Shown piece by piece: positions 12,172-25,600 of a stretch of 64,000 bases of DNA; position 1 is the stretch's first letter, and each line of letters opens with the position of its first letter. The DNA is taken from positions 186,001 through 250,000 of the forward strand of contig QUOL01000007.1 of the NCBI GenBank assembly GCA_009761415.1, read 5' to 3'. Made by a program: the position numbers and the translations under genes. Below the pieces are notes generated by a model, which did no database searches, was not told where the DNA came from, and saw only the letters and a program-made list of their open reading frames with translations. Origin of the DNA: Sarcomyxa edulis. Lineage: Eukaryota > Basidiomycota > Agaricomycetes > Agaricales > Mycenaceae.

Positions 12172-13864
12172 TGAAACCACGTAGACTGCCAATAACTTTT
12201 GACTGAGCAGCTATGAGCTATGTCTTGGTAATCCCAGATGCTATGAGGTAGGTTCACTTAGTTGTGAAATTGTAAGTGAGAATCGAAGGAGTCGCCGGCT
12301 GTTGATGAGTGGTGAGCGTTGGATAAGAGACATAGACATGCCGTGTCAGCGTATGCCGGCGGCACGATCTCTCACGTACAAGACATGTGACTTCACCAAT
12401 ACTTGAAGTTTATTCCTCATTTATGTACAGTACGAAGCCAGTGCCAGGACTCATTCGAATTCACTCGGGGCATATACATGGAAGATATAAGAGTTGACCT
12501 TGATCCATCACAAAGAGTAAACGGTCGGTATCTGCATGCATCATGGGCGTCCGTTGGTCATACATCCACCACTGAATTCGATACCACACGAACCTAGGGT
12601 CGACGGACCACACAGTGGAAATCGTCATCGAGGAATGAGGCTACTGATACGAGGAGGCTCAAAGACCTTGCCAGAAGACGTTATCGATCATAGGACGGTT
12701 TTTTGGAAAGAATTCGATGAAGTTGTAGTTATCCGGGATTGAGACTCGGGTGTACCCTTTGTACCCTTCGGTACGAGAGGTCTGACGGGGCAGTTTGTAG
12801 TTGAGCGCTTGGCTTGACATTTGGCGAGGCACCCTGATGATGAACGAAGAACGAAGATGGTTTCACAATTACACCGCCGCATATGATTGCTATTCAAACG
12901 ATAGTATCTCGGCCTATTTTGATGTGTACAAGTGAGCTCCAGGTCCAAAAATTGGAAGAGGCGTTGATGACAGCGTGTACAGGGGTCCAGCCTGGATGTG
13001 AACTCTTCGCGGTCAGCTTAAATCGACGTTAAGAGTACAACTCTAGCGTAGTCAGTTTGACGGCACAAGACAGCCACGACCCAGAGCGGTGAGAGGAGTA
13101 AATTTGAACAGCATGTCTCGAGACACCCTAGTCCTTCGTGATGTAGTCGGGATCCCAACGGCATAAGTTTTGGGGAGACAGCCTTGACTCCGACAAGAGG
13201 GACGTCTTTTAGACATGGCAATGTACCCCGTCTTCTGGGACTGGGCGTCCAACATTTGACATACAGACAATGAAGGGAATGCGAGATATAAGCGTGACGA
13301 GCTAGCAAAATCCTCTAGAGACATCGTTAACAAGACCTCGAAAAGACCAGCGCGCCTTCGATTGCTCCTCTAAGGGAATCCCAGGACTGATCTCGCGAAG
13401 AAGGCATCCTGGTCAACGACTCCAAGTTCGCAACGATAAAGACATATGTTTGTTGCCGAAGCGTTGAAGCAGGGTCATCGAGCGAAAGCTCGTTCGAGAA
13501 TCCTGGTAGCTCCTACCTGCACGGTTCAATAAATTCGTCCTTCAGGTCGGAATCGCCAATAAATCAGATCGACAGACTGCATATCCGCCTCTGCTCAAAT
13601 AGTTGTACCCAGAGTCGAACCTGGCGATGACAATTGCAGGCCGTATGGCGACTTGTAATTTTCCCGTACTCCAGTGGTTTCCTGGCAGCGACATACATAG
13701 CAGCCATTAGCCTACTAGTACTATAGTGTAGTCGACGTGGACGGTTGGAGGATGTCTCGGTCGCTCGGAGTTGTTGGGAGAAAGCAGCAGCTGTTTGGGT
13801 TTTGTTGACCCGCCATTTCCGAGATCTTGACCTATTTCTTCCAAACTTGCTTCATACCCCCATC
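12172..13864. other. 1.7-kb region without recognisable genes
   Basis: Lies between the divergent F-box and HSF genes. It holds only short open frames on both strands without family features. A tRNA-like T-arm at about 13605-13625 (minus) does not fold into a full tRNA. Presumably long 5' regulatory sequence of the HSF gene or decayed sequence. Confidence 0.45.
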
Positions 13865-16047
13865 ATGGCTTCAGATCAACAGGTTGCCCTGACCAGGATA
13901 AATACCAGAGGGAATACCAGTCTAATGAACAAGACAACCCGGATGATCATCCCGGCTTTTCTTCAGAAATTATACGAGTACGTCTTCGTCTTTCTGTGGC
14001 AAAGGCATTCTCTAACAAATATACATCTAGGATGGTAAATGAGCCAGCCAATGCTGATTTAATCCGGTGGTCTGATGCAGGAGATACATTTTTTGGTACG
14101 ACACTTTCTCAAGTCTGGATAGAGGCATATTGTACTGACAAGCTGTGTATTCAGTGTTGGATCACGAACGTTTTGCCAGGGAAGTCCTGGGTCGATGGTT
14201 CAAACATCAAAACTTCAGCTCCTTCGTTCGACAGTTAAACATGTACGGTTTCCACAAAATACCACATCTTCAACAGGGCGTCCTGAAGAGCGAGTCTGAT
14301 ACTGAATACTGGAACTTCGAGCACCCTAATTTCCGTCGAGGACAGCCCGATCTACTGTGTCTAATCCAAAGGAAGAAACAGGTTGCTCAGTCCGGAGAGG
14401 ATGGTGTCAATGGAGAGGGCCACGATACGACGAACTTGACCGCTGCCCCTGCTGCAGCCAATCTTTCTCCAGGTCAGATATTGGATATCCATTCAATCGT
14501 TAATGGCATTGCTGCTATAAAACGACACCAAACGACTATCTCTGCGGAACTCAACGAATTGAAGCGCTCGAACCAACTTCTGTGGCAGGACTCACTTGCC
14601 GCCCGTGCTCGACACCAGAAACACCAAGACACTATCAATCGAATCCTCAAGTTTTTAGCTGGTGTTTTCGGAAACAGCGCTGGTACTTCTCACACGGATG
14701 ATGATGTAGACCATGCTCCTTTGCGTGCGGTTGTGCCACGGGCTTCTCACAGATTGATGATCGAGGCTGGATCGTCGAAAAATGCAAAGAGCAAAGTGGG
14801 AATCACAGAGATAGACGATGAGGATATGGCGGCCACTCCATCAGTATCTACAGACCATTCGTCGTTATCTTCAGGTGTGTATACTTTCTCACTGTATCTC
14901 TCACGCTGACTGTTCATTCTTGACAGCTCTCTATACGATCGACACACCTGGGTCCTTACCCTCGCCGTCCTTGTCCCCAGCCGAGATTATCACCCCATCA
15001 CCCATTGAAGCACAACCCATAGCGTCGACCTCGCAAATCCCCTATAACAGCAACTACGCCCCATCTCTCAATCCCCGAACTCTATATACATCCTCAAATC
15101 AACACAAATCCACTGACCAGTACTCAAGATCAACTCATCCACACGGCGAAACGATATCGCCATCAGCACTAACACCACTAATTCAATCGCCTCCCAACGC
15201 CGATTCTGACGAAGCCGTACAAGCTGCCATTAACCACTTGATGCAGTCTCCAGCCCACATGCAGCGTCTATTGGCAGCTTTGTCGTCTCAAACTATACCT
15301 GATCCAATGCCCCCACCAGGTTCCGAATCGCAGGCATTAAGTTCGTCCCAACTCACCTCCTACGAACCGCCATACGACTTCTCCCGTGTCACCCTCGAAC
15401 ATACCCACCCCAATGCCTCAACAACTTATCAATCCCCTAACCCAAACATCCCACTCATCTCTTCCCCATCACCGAACCCTCCGCCCGGCGAAGACCATGG
15501 CCTCGTTACAATCGACCCCCCACTCGTCGAAAACGCCCATAAACTCGAAACAACATGGAAAGCAGCAGAAGACATTGACAAAGACGTCAACGCCCTACAT
15601 ACCAGTATCAGCTCCTTGATCGAAACATTTGGTCTCGATCCCAACCTCATGGCTTCGCCTCAAACTCACGATCTCGACGCTGTCGACGCTACGAATCCTG
15701 GTAGTGGCATCGATGATCTCAACAACAACGATGGCCTGCACTCTGAAGCTATGCCGGATTTCGATTTTGACGCTTTCCTCAACGAATTTTCGCAAAACCC
15801 CGATTACGGGGCTCCTTCTACCGCTTTCCTCGATGAGGTCAACTCACCTATTGACGGTGGGCCTCCGTCACCCATCGTTCAGCCTGAAAGTACCTCGACA
15901 GAATCAGAAACGCAAACAGCGACAAGGGGGCGGAAACGCAAGTCTGATGTTGCAGATCTTGGTGATATTGATATTGACAAAACTCCCACAAAAAATAATG
16001 GTGTTGACCTCCCCTCCTCTGGGGGCAAGTCGAAACGAAAAAGATAA
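13865..16047 (+). CDS. Heat-shock-factor-type transcription factor
   Basis: Four exons: 13865-13977, 14031-14095, 14155-14874 and 14927-16047; 672 residues. The HSF DNA-binding domain spans about residues 28-135 ([23 protein letters not shown], then the recognition-helix motif [20 protein letters not shown]). It is followed by a coiled-coil trimerisation region with heptad hydrophobics at about 165-230 (IHSIVNG...[16 protein letters not shown]). The C-terminal half is Ser/Pro-rich with acidic clusters ([11 protein letters not shown]) that look like an activation domain, plus basic patches GRKRKSD and KSKRKR at the end as likely nuclear signals. It is expected to bind nGAAn repeats and activate chaperone genes. 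Whether it is the sole Hsf1 or a paralogue (Sfl1/Skn7-like) cannot be told here; no receiver domain is present, which excludes Skn7. Confidence 0.93.
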
Positions 16048-16228
16048 ATAGTATAGCCATATCCCGGAAGGACGATTAGTTTTGAATACGTTAGATGTAC
16101 TTGTAGTAACGAGTGTGTTGTGATATATGTAAAATCAAATGAGTGTTAAAGCATCGGTATCGATATCGAGCGAGTATAAATAGGTTCCAATAAATAAAGT
16201 ATGCATGTCCACGAAAGATATTCTTCAG

Positions 16229-19200
16229 TCAGAGAGAATTAGAGGGCTTTGGAGGAAGTGGGGGCGGTGGGCCGGGGAGCTTGATGGTCCCATTCTCGAA
16301 TCCTGATGCGAATGGTGTGAAAGGTCTTATATCAAGACCAGTCCCGGTCTTTACCTTGTCGACAGGGTCTAGCAGAGGAAGATGACCATCTTCCGAGACA
16401 AACCGGGAAACGCGAGCGTCTTCTTCTTGCGTTTCTTGGATATATTCGACAGGAGGACGAGGCATAAGTGGAGGAGGGGCTGGAGGGGTGGGAAGTGATG
16501 ATAATGACGACGAGGATGCAGATGGGTGACTGGTTATTCCGTCGTCGGATGCATACTTGGCTCTCAGTAGAGCCTTTTCTTCAGCAGCGGTTAATATTCT
16601 GGAACTGCCGCTAAGGGCCGGAGTTGTGGGAATGGGTCGAGCAGTAGCACTCGCAGACCTGTTGGTGCGTGGAGGGGGTTGAGGAATAGAGCTCCCGCCT
16701 GCTGCCATAGATTCATTGTCTTGAGCTTCGAACTTCCTACGGAGCATTTCTTTTTCTGACAGTCCTTGCTGTAGAGCGAAACCACTACTGCTTGAGGATC
16801 CACCGGTGGAAAACATGGGAGGAGGACCAGAGTCGTTCTCTCTTAAATCAGCAGCATCACGTGCCTCGTAAGCGCGACGTAGACGCTCCTTTTCGGAAAG
16901 ATGGGATGATGGTGTGGAAGGCGAGTCAAACGCAGGTGGCGAGTCGCTACCACCACTAGGATATACTGAAGTTGAAGGAGCTGGATAGAGAGCGTCGTAC
17001 GCGATAGGGCTGGAAGAACTTCCTCCAGAGGATTGCATTGGTTCGTCTCCGTAACCCATCCCTTGAGTTCGATCAACAGCAAGTTTTGCCTCGTTGTAAC
17101 GCCTCAAAGCAGCTTTCTCCTGCTCCGCAGTGAGGTACTGGGGTACGGGGGGTTTAACTTGAGCCTTCGTTCTCGGAGAAGACTCGGTGCTCCTGGACGA
17201 CATTGCCTGAGAATAAAGAGCCGCACCGCTGACAGATGTAGACGGGACAGCGCGGTCGCTCGACATAGAACCTATCGAGTTGCTCCTGCCATTCAATGAC
17301 GAGGTATACGACCCACCAAGTTGTTGCGTCTTTCTCGCAGCGGCTTGAGCTTGATTAAACAGTCGTAATTTCTCTTCTTCGGCTGTAGGCCATGGAGTGT
17401 TGCGAGGAGACGCGCCAGTGGGCTGGGGTCCTGAGCCTGTGGCCATCTGCGATCCAGCTAGAGGAGGGGTAGTGGTGCGGATTATCTATGGGTCTCACAT
17501 GAGTCACCAATCTCATATTCATGTATCAGACACACCTCCATATCCCCACGTCCAGCACTCCCTTGTACCTTCTCCACTCGCTCCTTCGCTTTTTGGTACA
17601 AACGCTCCTTTTCCTGCTCAGCCGTAAGCCACACTCCTCGAGATGGAGATCCTCCTGATGGAGATGAAGTTGCACTCGCAGATGGCTTTCTCTTGTGAGA
17701 CGACTCTGCGATGGAGGAAGTATCCGATGGCACGGCGTTCGTAATGGTAAATCGGTTGACGGCTGCATTACTCCCTGTACGCGTCGTTCTCGCAGCAGGT
17801 GCAGGAGGTATGATAGTAGGAATTGGTTGATTTGTGGAACGAGAACTGGAATGCTGGTGGCCTGTCGAGGGTCGACTACCATAACCAACGGGATCCATCG
17901 TCGCGGCAACAACCTTGGAACTAGACCTTCCGTAACCAAACTCGTCAATGTCAAGACTCGCTTTGGGGTAACCATTGATTTGATTCGGAAGAGAATTGAA
18001 TGCATTGGCAGACGAAGTTCGACCGACAGCTTCAATGCGAGTGGACCGACCAGAGAATCCAGGAGACGGTGATCCAGTGAGGTCGGTCTTCGAGGCTATT
18101 GCGGGAGTTGGAGATTCCCTCGATGAACCTGCTTGTCCTGGGTGAGGATGAAGAAGAGATAGACCTGGTGCTTGGCCAATTCGTCTGAGAATATCATAGA
18201 TGTTCAGCGTGTGGATCAGTGATTGATGAGGAGGATTTTACCTGACAGCCTCTGTAGATACAGCCCTATTCACCGAATGCAATCAGTTTGAGAGTGAGAT
18301 GTATCGCAAAAGACGAACCTTTGCCAATTGGAGATAATAACAGGAAGATCCATGATCAAATGTGTTCCGGTGCCCATCAGAGCTTTGACGCTCAATAGAT
18401 ACGTGATATCAATATGTCTTGCTGCATTGAGGGTAGTCGTAGTATGCTTCGGTGAAATATCGCATGTTAGCTCCGCGCGATGCTGGGTACCGCCATAGAG
18501 CGTGGCGTTGATGGCCAATTTGCTCTCTCCGATAACCTTGACTCTGACTTGAGGTGCGCTTTTCTTGTTGTTCCCGTACGGGCCAACACGAAAGATGGTT
18601 GACTCCTTGAGAGTCAGTTCGAAGCCACGAAGAATGACGGTGTGCAAGCTGTCCGACTTCAAGGTGGCGATGACTGAGACGCGATCCCCAGGGCCATAAC
18701 AAGTGTGATTGCGCTCGACTGTCAGATTTACGCCGTCCTGTGCAAGATGCCGAGTTTCAGGCTGGCAATAGACTGGCCACGTAGAATGTAGTTCATGCTT
18801 GTCGATGATGATGGGGGCCATGGCGGAGATTACGATGGGCTTCCGTCTTCGTAGAAACCCTCTTAGGAACAGACAACGTCAGAATGAATTCAATATTGGA
18901 GACAGTAATACTCACTTTTTGCCCTTGGTACACACACTAGCAACAAGCTCATATTTTATACCAGCTTCTCGAAGTCCGTCTCAGTACATTGCCGAAGAGC
19001 AGACCAACCAAATGTCTTACCTCGGTTCTCCAGAGCAATACTTGGTGGAATAGATTCCGGTATACGTATTGAGAACGGGAAATCTTGCTATAAACGCACG
19101 ATTCAGACGGATCCAATGGAGTGTGTGGTACTACTCACCGTCATCAATGGTGCGTACTCATCTTCATGCTCGGGTGTAGGAGTCCATAGATTTACTGGAC

Positions 19201-19766
19201 TGGGACCAACGAAATCAAAGAAGGTATTCGCCTGGCCACCTCCTGGGAGAGTCTCCACCTTCCTCAGTTCAACACGGACCCATTTAGCCTTGGATCCTTG
19301 TGGGCCGACACGAACTTCGAGTGCCTGCGAAAGTTGTGCAAATTGAGACCATCATCGATTCAATATCTGAACAAAACGCACCCCTTTCACCGCAGCTTCA
19401 GGGCGTTCCCCGGGTACAGTGGGTATGCCGGGATACCCTATATGAGAGGTTGCATGTTAATATGCATAACAGATGTATCCATAATCCGACTCACCCTGTA
19501 CGAAGTCGACATTGGGTGGTGGACGTAATGTGCTGTACCGAAAGTTCGATGTCTAGACCTTTTCGATTGAAGTACTGATACTCACAGTTTCACCTGGGAC
19601 ATTTGCTAGTCCGTTCGACGCAGGTACAATTAATGAGAAGGAAGGTGGGGGATCAAGACAGAGAATGAGGGTGGGCGCGTGGAACTGAAACTAAATTTGT
19701 TGGCTCAAGCTGTGATGCAGACTGTGCCTGGCATCTACTTAGCCGCTCAGCGCTCAATACCGGCAT
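16229..19766 (-). CDS. Arrestin-fold protein with a repeat-bearing C-terminal tail
   Basis: Eleven exons on the minus strand: 19766-19761 (tentative, ATG CCG), 19684-19586, 19552-19495, 19437-19382, 19324-19139, 19087-19021, 18964-18916, 18861-18319, 18265-18242, 18184-17536 and 17485-16229; about 997 residues. The N-terminal ~350 residues form an arrestin N plus C fold (FHAPTLILCLDPPPSF, ALEVRVGPQGSKAKWVRVEL, FPFSIRIPESIPPSIALENRG, GIKYELVASVCTKGKK, then CYGPGDRVSVIATL and ITYLLSVKALMGTGTHLIMDLPVIISNWQRAVSTEAVRRIG). Fungal proteins of this type (ART/PalF class) act as adaptors for Rsp5-type ubiquitin ligases at membranes. The ~600-residue tail is Ser/Pro-rich and carries six copies of a short helix motif (see findings). 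No clear PPxY ligase-binding motif was noticed. Confidence 0.85.
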
Positions 19767-19889
19767 CAAGAATGACCGCGCCAGAGGACAACTAGGAGTT
19801 GGAGACAGACTCGAAGTCGAAAGGAAATGTTGTTTACATATGGAAAGGTACAATGAAGGGCGAGGGCCAAGAATTAACAAAAAAATAAA

Positions 19890-22002
19890 TCAGAACTTGA
19901 ACTCCTTCCCTTTTTTCCCCTCGCCTCTTTCTCTGTCGACCTTTAGACGTTTCTTCATCTCCTTCGCCACCAAGTCGGAATAGTCCTCTTTGTTGGCCCC
20001 AGGAACACCAGCAGAACCTCGAGAATGCTGATCGTATTTTCGTCGCAACTCGTCTTCTGAAAGGCCTTCAAGCTCCGCAGCATCGATAGAAACGTCCACA
20101 CCACCAGCTTTGCGCTATAAAAACACGACCGATAAGACACAATTAGTATCAGTGAGATATAGAAGACGTACTTTTGTTCCTCGTTCGTCTCCCAGGACTG
20201 GTATAGGAGCGCTAGCTACCGCGCTCACATCATAACCACGTTCGCTACCCATCAATCCTCTCACAGCTGTTTGTTTCTCAGGGACAACCTGGTATAGTGA
20301 TCTTGGTCCAGAGTCGACAGCTTCTGACGTTGATCGTCCGGAGTGTTTTCGAAGCTCCAAGAAATCTGGTGTTTCCAATCCACCTGCGACAGTCGACACG
20401 ACACTAGCCATACCAGACACCGTGGATTCTAGACCCGATGGTGTTTGAAGCCCGTCTGTCGGAGCAGGTTCTGCAGGTTCTTCTTCGTCTGATTCTTCGT
20501 CGCTAGAGTCTTCCTCTTCCTCTGCAGAATACGAGTAAGCAAAGGACTGCATTTAAAAGCAAAGTACATACCCTCTTCAGGCTCGAGTTCACCCCACAAG
20601 TTCTTGTCAACCGGTTCGCCCATCTAGAGTGTCTCATCAATATCGTGCCTAGTGAAAGGTCAAGAAAGGACACGCACATCTGTGTCGCCAGCCTTTGGCA
20701 AAACGCCAAACACATCACCATACAATGGACGATTGTACTCATCCAAAGGTGGTTTACCCCATCCACCAGGATGGAAACCCCATTGAGCGCTGCAACAAAC
20801 ATAGATTGACGAGGTTCGACTTGAGCTGGAGGAGCGACTCACCCTTCAGGTATTGGCGCATTGAGGCCAGGTATACGCAATGTAGGATAACTCGGTGGTG
20901 GTCCAAATCGTTGCATACTGATGAGCCACGGTGGTGGTGCAAGTGGAGGAATCGACAGAGCCTCAACAAGTTCTGGAGAGAGATCACCGGGTCGTTTTTC
21001 CTTCAGGGATGTTTCGAATTCCTTGCCTTCGTAATACCTAGCCGTCAGATGCCGCACGATTAGCTGCACCAGACACTAAATGGAGAACACTGCTCACATT
21101 TCGCCAAACCCAGTCACTGGTGGTTTAGTCTGAAACTTGAAGAACGCATCGTGCAGTTTTTGATAGTCGATATCGACCTTGCCCATCTTTGGCTGTACTC
21201 GTTCGCGTGTTTTCGCTTTCAACGACATAGTAGCCTCCTTCTCCTTGACCGCGTCTCGCATTGTCGCTATACCAGTATCTGCAATGTAAGCTGGAAGCTG
21301 GAACGGGGGCTTCTCGATTCCACGTTTGCCCTGTAGATAGTCCCGTTTAGCGCTCCAGTGGATGGGAATTGGGATGGTGTTGCGTTGACTTTTGAGATGA
21401 AGTAGTAACCGAGGATCAGCAGCAGTCACATCTGTCCACTCCACAACCTCCGGTTTCTTCACGAGTTGTTTCAGTTCGGCGACAGTGAGACGAGCCATCT
21501 TCCGTTGCTTCTTTTTCGAGATCGGTTTCTTCTCGGTATCTGAGTCGCCTTCGGAGGCCATATCGTCGTCTGAATAGATGATTTCGCCCTTTGATGGTTC
21601 CTGGTCTCTACCCTATGATAGGACAGTAGTCAGACATTGAATGCGGCAATGTTAGAGGCAGACATACTGAAGATTCTTCAGGAGGCAACTGAAAGCGAGC
21701 AAATACGTCGGAGAATGCTTCGAGGGCAGAGCCTTTGACATCCAACTGCTCAGATACGTACTCTACATTTTCTTGCTCCACACCCTCCTTCTTGACATCT
21801 CCGTTTGTATCCTATAATCCAGGACCGATATAAGTTTCGTATCTGAAGGAAATAGCTAGAAACGCACTGCTTGAGGTTGTTCTGATGTTTTCCGCTGCTT
21901 TTGCTTCAATCTTCGGAGTTGATTTTTGGATTTGATAGTTTTCCCGTTAGTTTTAGAATGGGGGGCGTCGCCATTCATAACAACATCAGTTTGTGCGGCC
22001 AT
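19890..22002 (-). CDS. CUS1: Splicing factor 3B subunit 2 (SF3b145/Cus1)
   Basis: Eight exons on the minus strand: 22002-21868, 21811-21668, 21612-21098, 21037-20843, 20789-20678, 20623-20572, 20521-20172 and 20114-19890; 575 residues. It is a U2 snRNP SF3b subunit that holds the complex on the branch-site region and partners SF3B4 (Hsh49). The N-terminus is Lys/Arg-rich. The DUF382 core is evident: VEWTDVTAADPRLLLHLKSQRNTIPIP.HW..KRDYLQGKRGIEKPPFQLP. It is followed by the PSP domain: RPGDLSPELVEALSIPPLAPPPWL, MQRFGPPPSYP.L.IPGLNAPIPEG, WGFHPGGWGKPPLDEYNRPLYGD. An acidic run (EEEEEEDSSDEESDEEE) and a C-terminal ELRRKYDQHS segment complete it. The last exon ends only 124 bp from the proposed start of the downstream arrestin gene. 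Confidence 0.95.
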
Positions 22003-22671
22003 ACGGTTGAGGTCTGAGGAGAGGAAGTCTAGAGCTTTCAGACTCCGACAATACTGTTCAGGGCATGTGGCGGTGTTCTCACGTGTACTTCAACGCGTCT
22101 TCAGGCGCGTAACCGAAATCAAGGCTTGATTTGAACGTATCATGCAAATCGACAGGAAAGGTACTGCTAATGCATGTCAACAAAGCCTTCTCTACGGCAC
22201 GTATATTTTAGACTTATGTTCGCAATGCAGATATTATAGGAGCGGATGTCGGGTCTGTAAGCCGCCCAAGTTTTTCGAAATCAAAGAGATGGGTCCCGGA
22301 AGAAAAACACCGCCAGAGATTCCTGTGATCAATTCCTAATGAGGCTAGAGGTCGAAAGAATCAGAAGTCTTGTTTGCTTTTCGGAACGATCTTGCCTCAG
22401 TTTGTGTTTGACAGGGCTGCCAAACAACGAAACAACGCGTACACCGTCGTCAAAGCCCAATCTTTGCCTGGTTAAACAGACGCCATTGATGTAAAGTTTT
22501 GAGGGAATGATCCACTCGCAGGACTTTCGCGATATGGTGAGGCAAAATTCTGGATATCCGTGAAGACATATCTGAATATATATTGTCAAGTATAGTTCAT
22601 ACATAGGCCGTGCTAGTCAAAGAATCAGCTCAAAATCCCTTCATCTGGATGTAGGAGAGCCTGACGGACCT
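22003..22671. other. Gap between amidohydrolase end and SF3B2 start
   Basis: SF3B2 promoter and amidohydrolase 3' UTR. Short open frames on both strands show no motif. No RNA gene seen. Confidence 0.5.
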
Positions 22672-25600
22672 TCAAATAAACAGCTCGGTGATCCCACGCC
22701 TGGACGACAATACTCCAAGGACCTTACTCTGCATGTCAAGGACACTACCCCCTTGGTAAACGACTAGATCGTCGTTCCTGAAATCAACCGTATCCGCCTG
22801 AACGTTGGGTTTGAGGCCAAGCGCGCGCTCAAGATTTGTCGAGGCTAAGGCAATAGCTTGACTTCCACCGATCCTTCCATTGGAATCAAGCGCAGCCTGG
22901 AATGTTGTCAGCTACCTTGTGCAGATCAAAATCTAGCAGCAACTCACGCGTGCAATCTCAAAGCGAGTGTTCCTTGCGTCATAGTCATCCAATACTCCAA
23001 TCGCAACATTGACGTGATGTGTCAATAGTTTCGTTATTGCGCTATCGTAAGACAACGGAGGACCTGGAAGACTATGGGATTAGAGCATGAGTCTCCCGAA
23101 TCAACGATGAGATACACCACTTGCATTCGTCTTTGATCCCATCCAGATGGATAAGGTCTCGAAGGGGCGAGTATGACACTAACTCCAGCCTTCGAAATCT
23201 CCGCTGCAAGGAGATGCGCCTCGATGGCCCCCGCAAATGTCATCTGGAGCTTATTTGAATGTAATTCATGCTCAGACTTGAGGCGGAGCAGTGTAGCCAT
23301 GACATCGGCACTATCCACATGAACCACGAGTGTTTTCAGTCCCTGGGCGATTGAGGGTTCATTTTGCAATACAGAACAGGGTTGAAATATCTCTCTTACC
23401 TCGCGGACGTCATTCCATGCAGGAACCTTCGATTCAGAGAGGAGGCGTCGCAAAGTAGCAATTTGAGTACTAACGCTGGCCACCATACCTCGATTGATCG
23501 CAACATGTAACGCAGTCTCGTCCTGGAGAATAGCACCATCCTCTAATGCATGAGCCGCTCCAACTGCGAAAGTCGTGGATAGACCAAGAAGGAAACCAGT
23601 TCCTTTGGGCGCCGTGATTGCTTTGGTAACACCACCTCGATACGACAACCTGCACAGTTTCAGTCTCACTGAAGAAAGACCAGGAATATAAAACCACTTG
23701 CAATGTGTTTCTGCCACCGAATTGAAGACCATCCGCTGCGCGCATAATGGCCTGGTCGCCACCCACAATCGAAGGAACACCAGCGCTCGTCAGCGGATCG
23801 TAAACGTTTCCATCGGCAGTGGAAGGTTCCAATAATATCTCGACAAGACCAAGACCAGATCCGAAGGACGTCAATCCCGGAGCAATCGAACCACCCTTCA
23901 AATCTACAATCTCAATTTCAGCGTCACTGAAGTTTCTGGGGAGACAGGAAGACGATAGTCCAGGCTCGACTGCCGACTGAATACAGGTTATATCGCCATT
24001 GCGGGTGACGACCGTCCAGTTTCCGCTATTTCCTTCCTCAAGCTCTGAGTTGTCGAATACCATGGTGATCTCCCCGTGCTCTCGATCCCTTGTATGCATG
24101 CTTCGCACATTCACAAACATAATTTCCTTGTCTACAATCTTTTTCCCTTCCAACGGAGGTAACCCTTCATACTTGACAGCATCCGCAGCCTCTTTGTCAA
24201 AATTCGGGATCGGCGGGAGCTGCTGGAATGTTGGAGGTTTCGGCGAGGTGTACGGGATGGTCATTTGGGCTATTCCGTCGACGTAAACCTGTTTAGGAGT
24301 TGCTCCTAGAGCTAGAGGATGTGAATCCCAAATCACAATGTCTGATTGGTGGTAGATCAATATCAAACCGCGAGCATACAAGGGATCTTAGTCTTACCGG
24401 CGTCATATCCTGTAAGGCGATGTTACGTCGTTGTGAACAAGTTATACCCAAGATTCGAAACGAACGTACCTTCTGTGATAGTCCCAATGCGATGTCCGAG
24501 TCCTGCAGCATTTGCGGGTGTCGACGTTACAGATGCAAGAGCTAAGGCAGGATTTAACCCGTAGAAGAACGCTTGTTGCGCTTCAAAGAGAAGGTAACGA
24601 CTATTGATGACCGGATGATCCGGCTATGGAAATCTCTGTAAGCGGATAAGTATGAGGAAGGACTGAAGACCTACTTTCATGACCACAGGTATGCCATTAT
24701 CAGCCAGAACGCGTGGCGCGAATTCAGAGCCTCGATAAGCTTCGCGTTTTTTCCTGGATGCAGTTGAAAATGATACGGAAAGAGAACTAGAAGCGTAACA
24801 TGCCATGCCTACCTGAAGTTTGATGCAAAAAGCGCAATAGATGGGGCACCTCCCTATCCGGACGAGTCAACAAAAGAGAAAGTCTTGACTTGGGACCTGA
24901 ACAGACCCAAGTTTTCTTGAGCAAGTCTGGGACAAGGTAGGTCTCTCCAGCATGGTGGAACGATGCGACGGGGAATTCAAATTCGTTTGAGAGCTAACGG
25001 CACCAAGTCAAGTCAGTGAACGCGACGCGTTATCAATCTTATCACTCACGCGGACGATAGCGTCGAGGTCAACAGCCTGTACACGAGGTAAGCATGGCTG
25101 TTGCAGGTCTGTACGCATACACTAGTACCTCATAGCAATGTATTGAAAGCTTGAGGACAGAATTAGACATCAATCAAAGTCCCGTGAGAGAATGAGCACA
25201 TACCTTGACCTTTCCCCTCAGTACGTCCACCAACGATTCCCATTGTAAATCATCCGGGACTCCAGCATTCAAATCGAGCTGATTCCAAAGACCGGCCTCA
25301 GCTTTGGAACAATAGAGATCCTGTTGTTCTTTGATTTTACGAGCTTCATTGTAGGCATTGCGAAAGTTCCAAGCCGCGTCCATACGAGTTTGACTGTAAG
25401 TTCTGTCTGGATTTTCTCCGCATGCGTGTCTGGAGATCCTCGTTGAGGCCTTTCTATCTGCTAAAGATAACGTCCACCTACTTCATGTGCCTCCATCTAG
25501 GAATCAATCCTTTCGTATGATTGATGTTGCTGCCGTTGAGGCTATAAGGCGGTTCGACCACCTTTGAGATGACCGAGCGTTCTTCCGTAGGTCTGAGCTT

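Noticed and set aside
12403..13333. Several 60-96-codon frames between the F-box and HSF genes
   Set aside because: Overlap each other on both strands, with no motif and no coherent splice structure.
13600..13670. tRNA-like T-arm (GGTTCGACTC) on the minus strand
   Set aside because: T-stem has a mismatch, and no acceptor stem or anticodon arm pairs at the right spacing.
16229..17446. Treating the 405-codon frame as a separate gene
   Set aside because: An in-phase intron (17486-17535) and shared repeat motif join it to the arrestin upstream.
22329..22604. 91-codon minus frame after the amidohydrolase
   Set aside because: Lies in the 3' flank; no features.
22625..22671. Longer C-terminus for the amidohydrolase
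   Set aside because: It requires a different frame; the phase-consistent exon stops at 22672.
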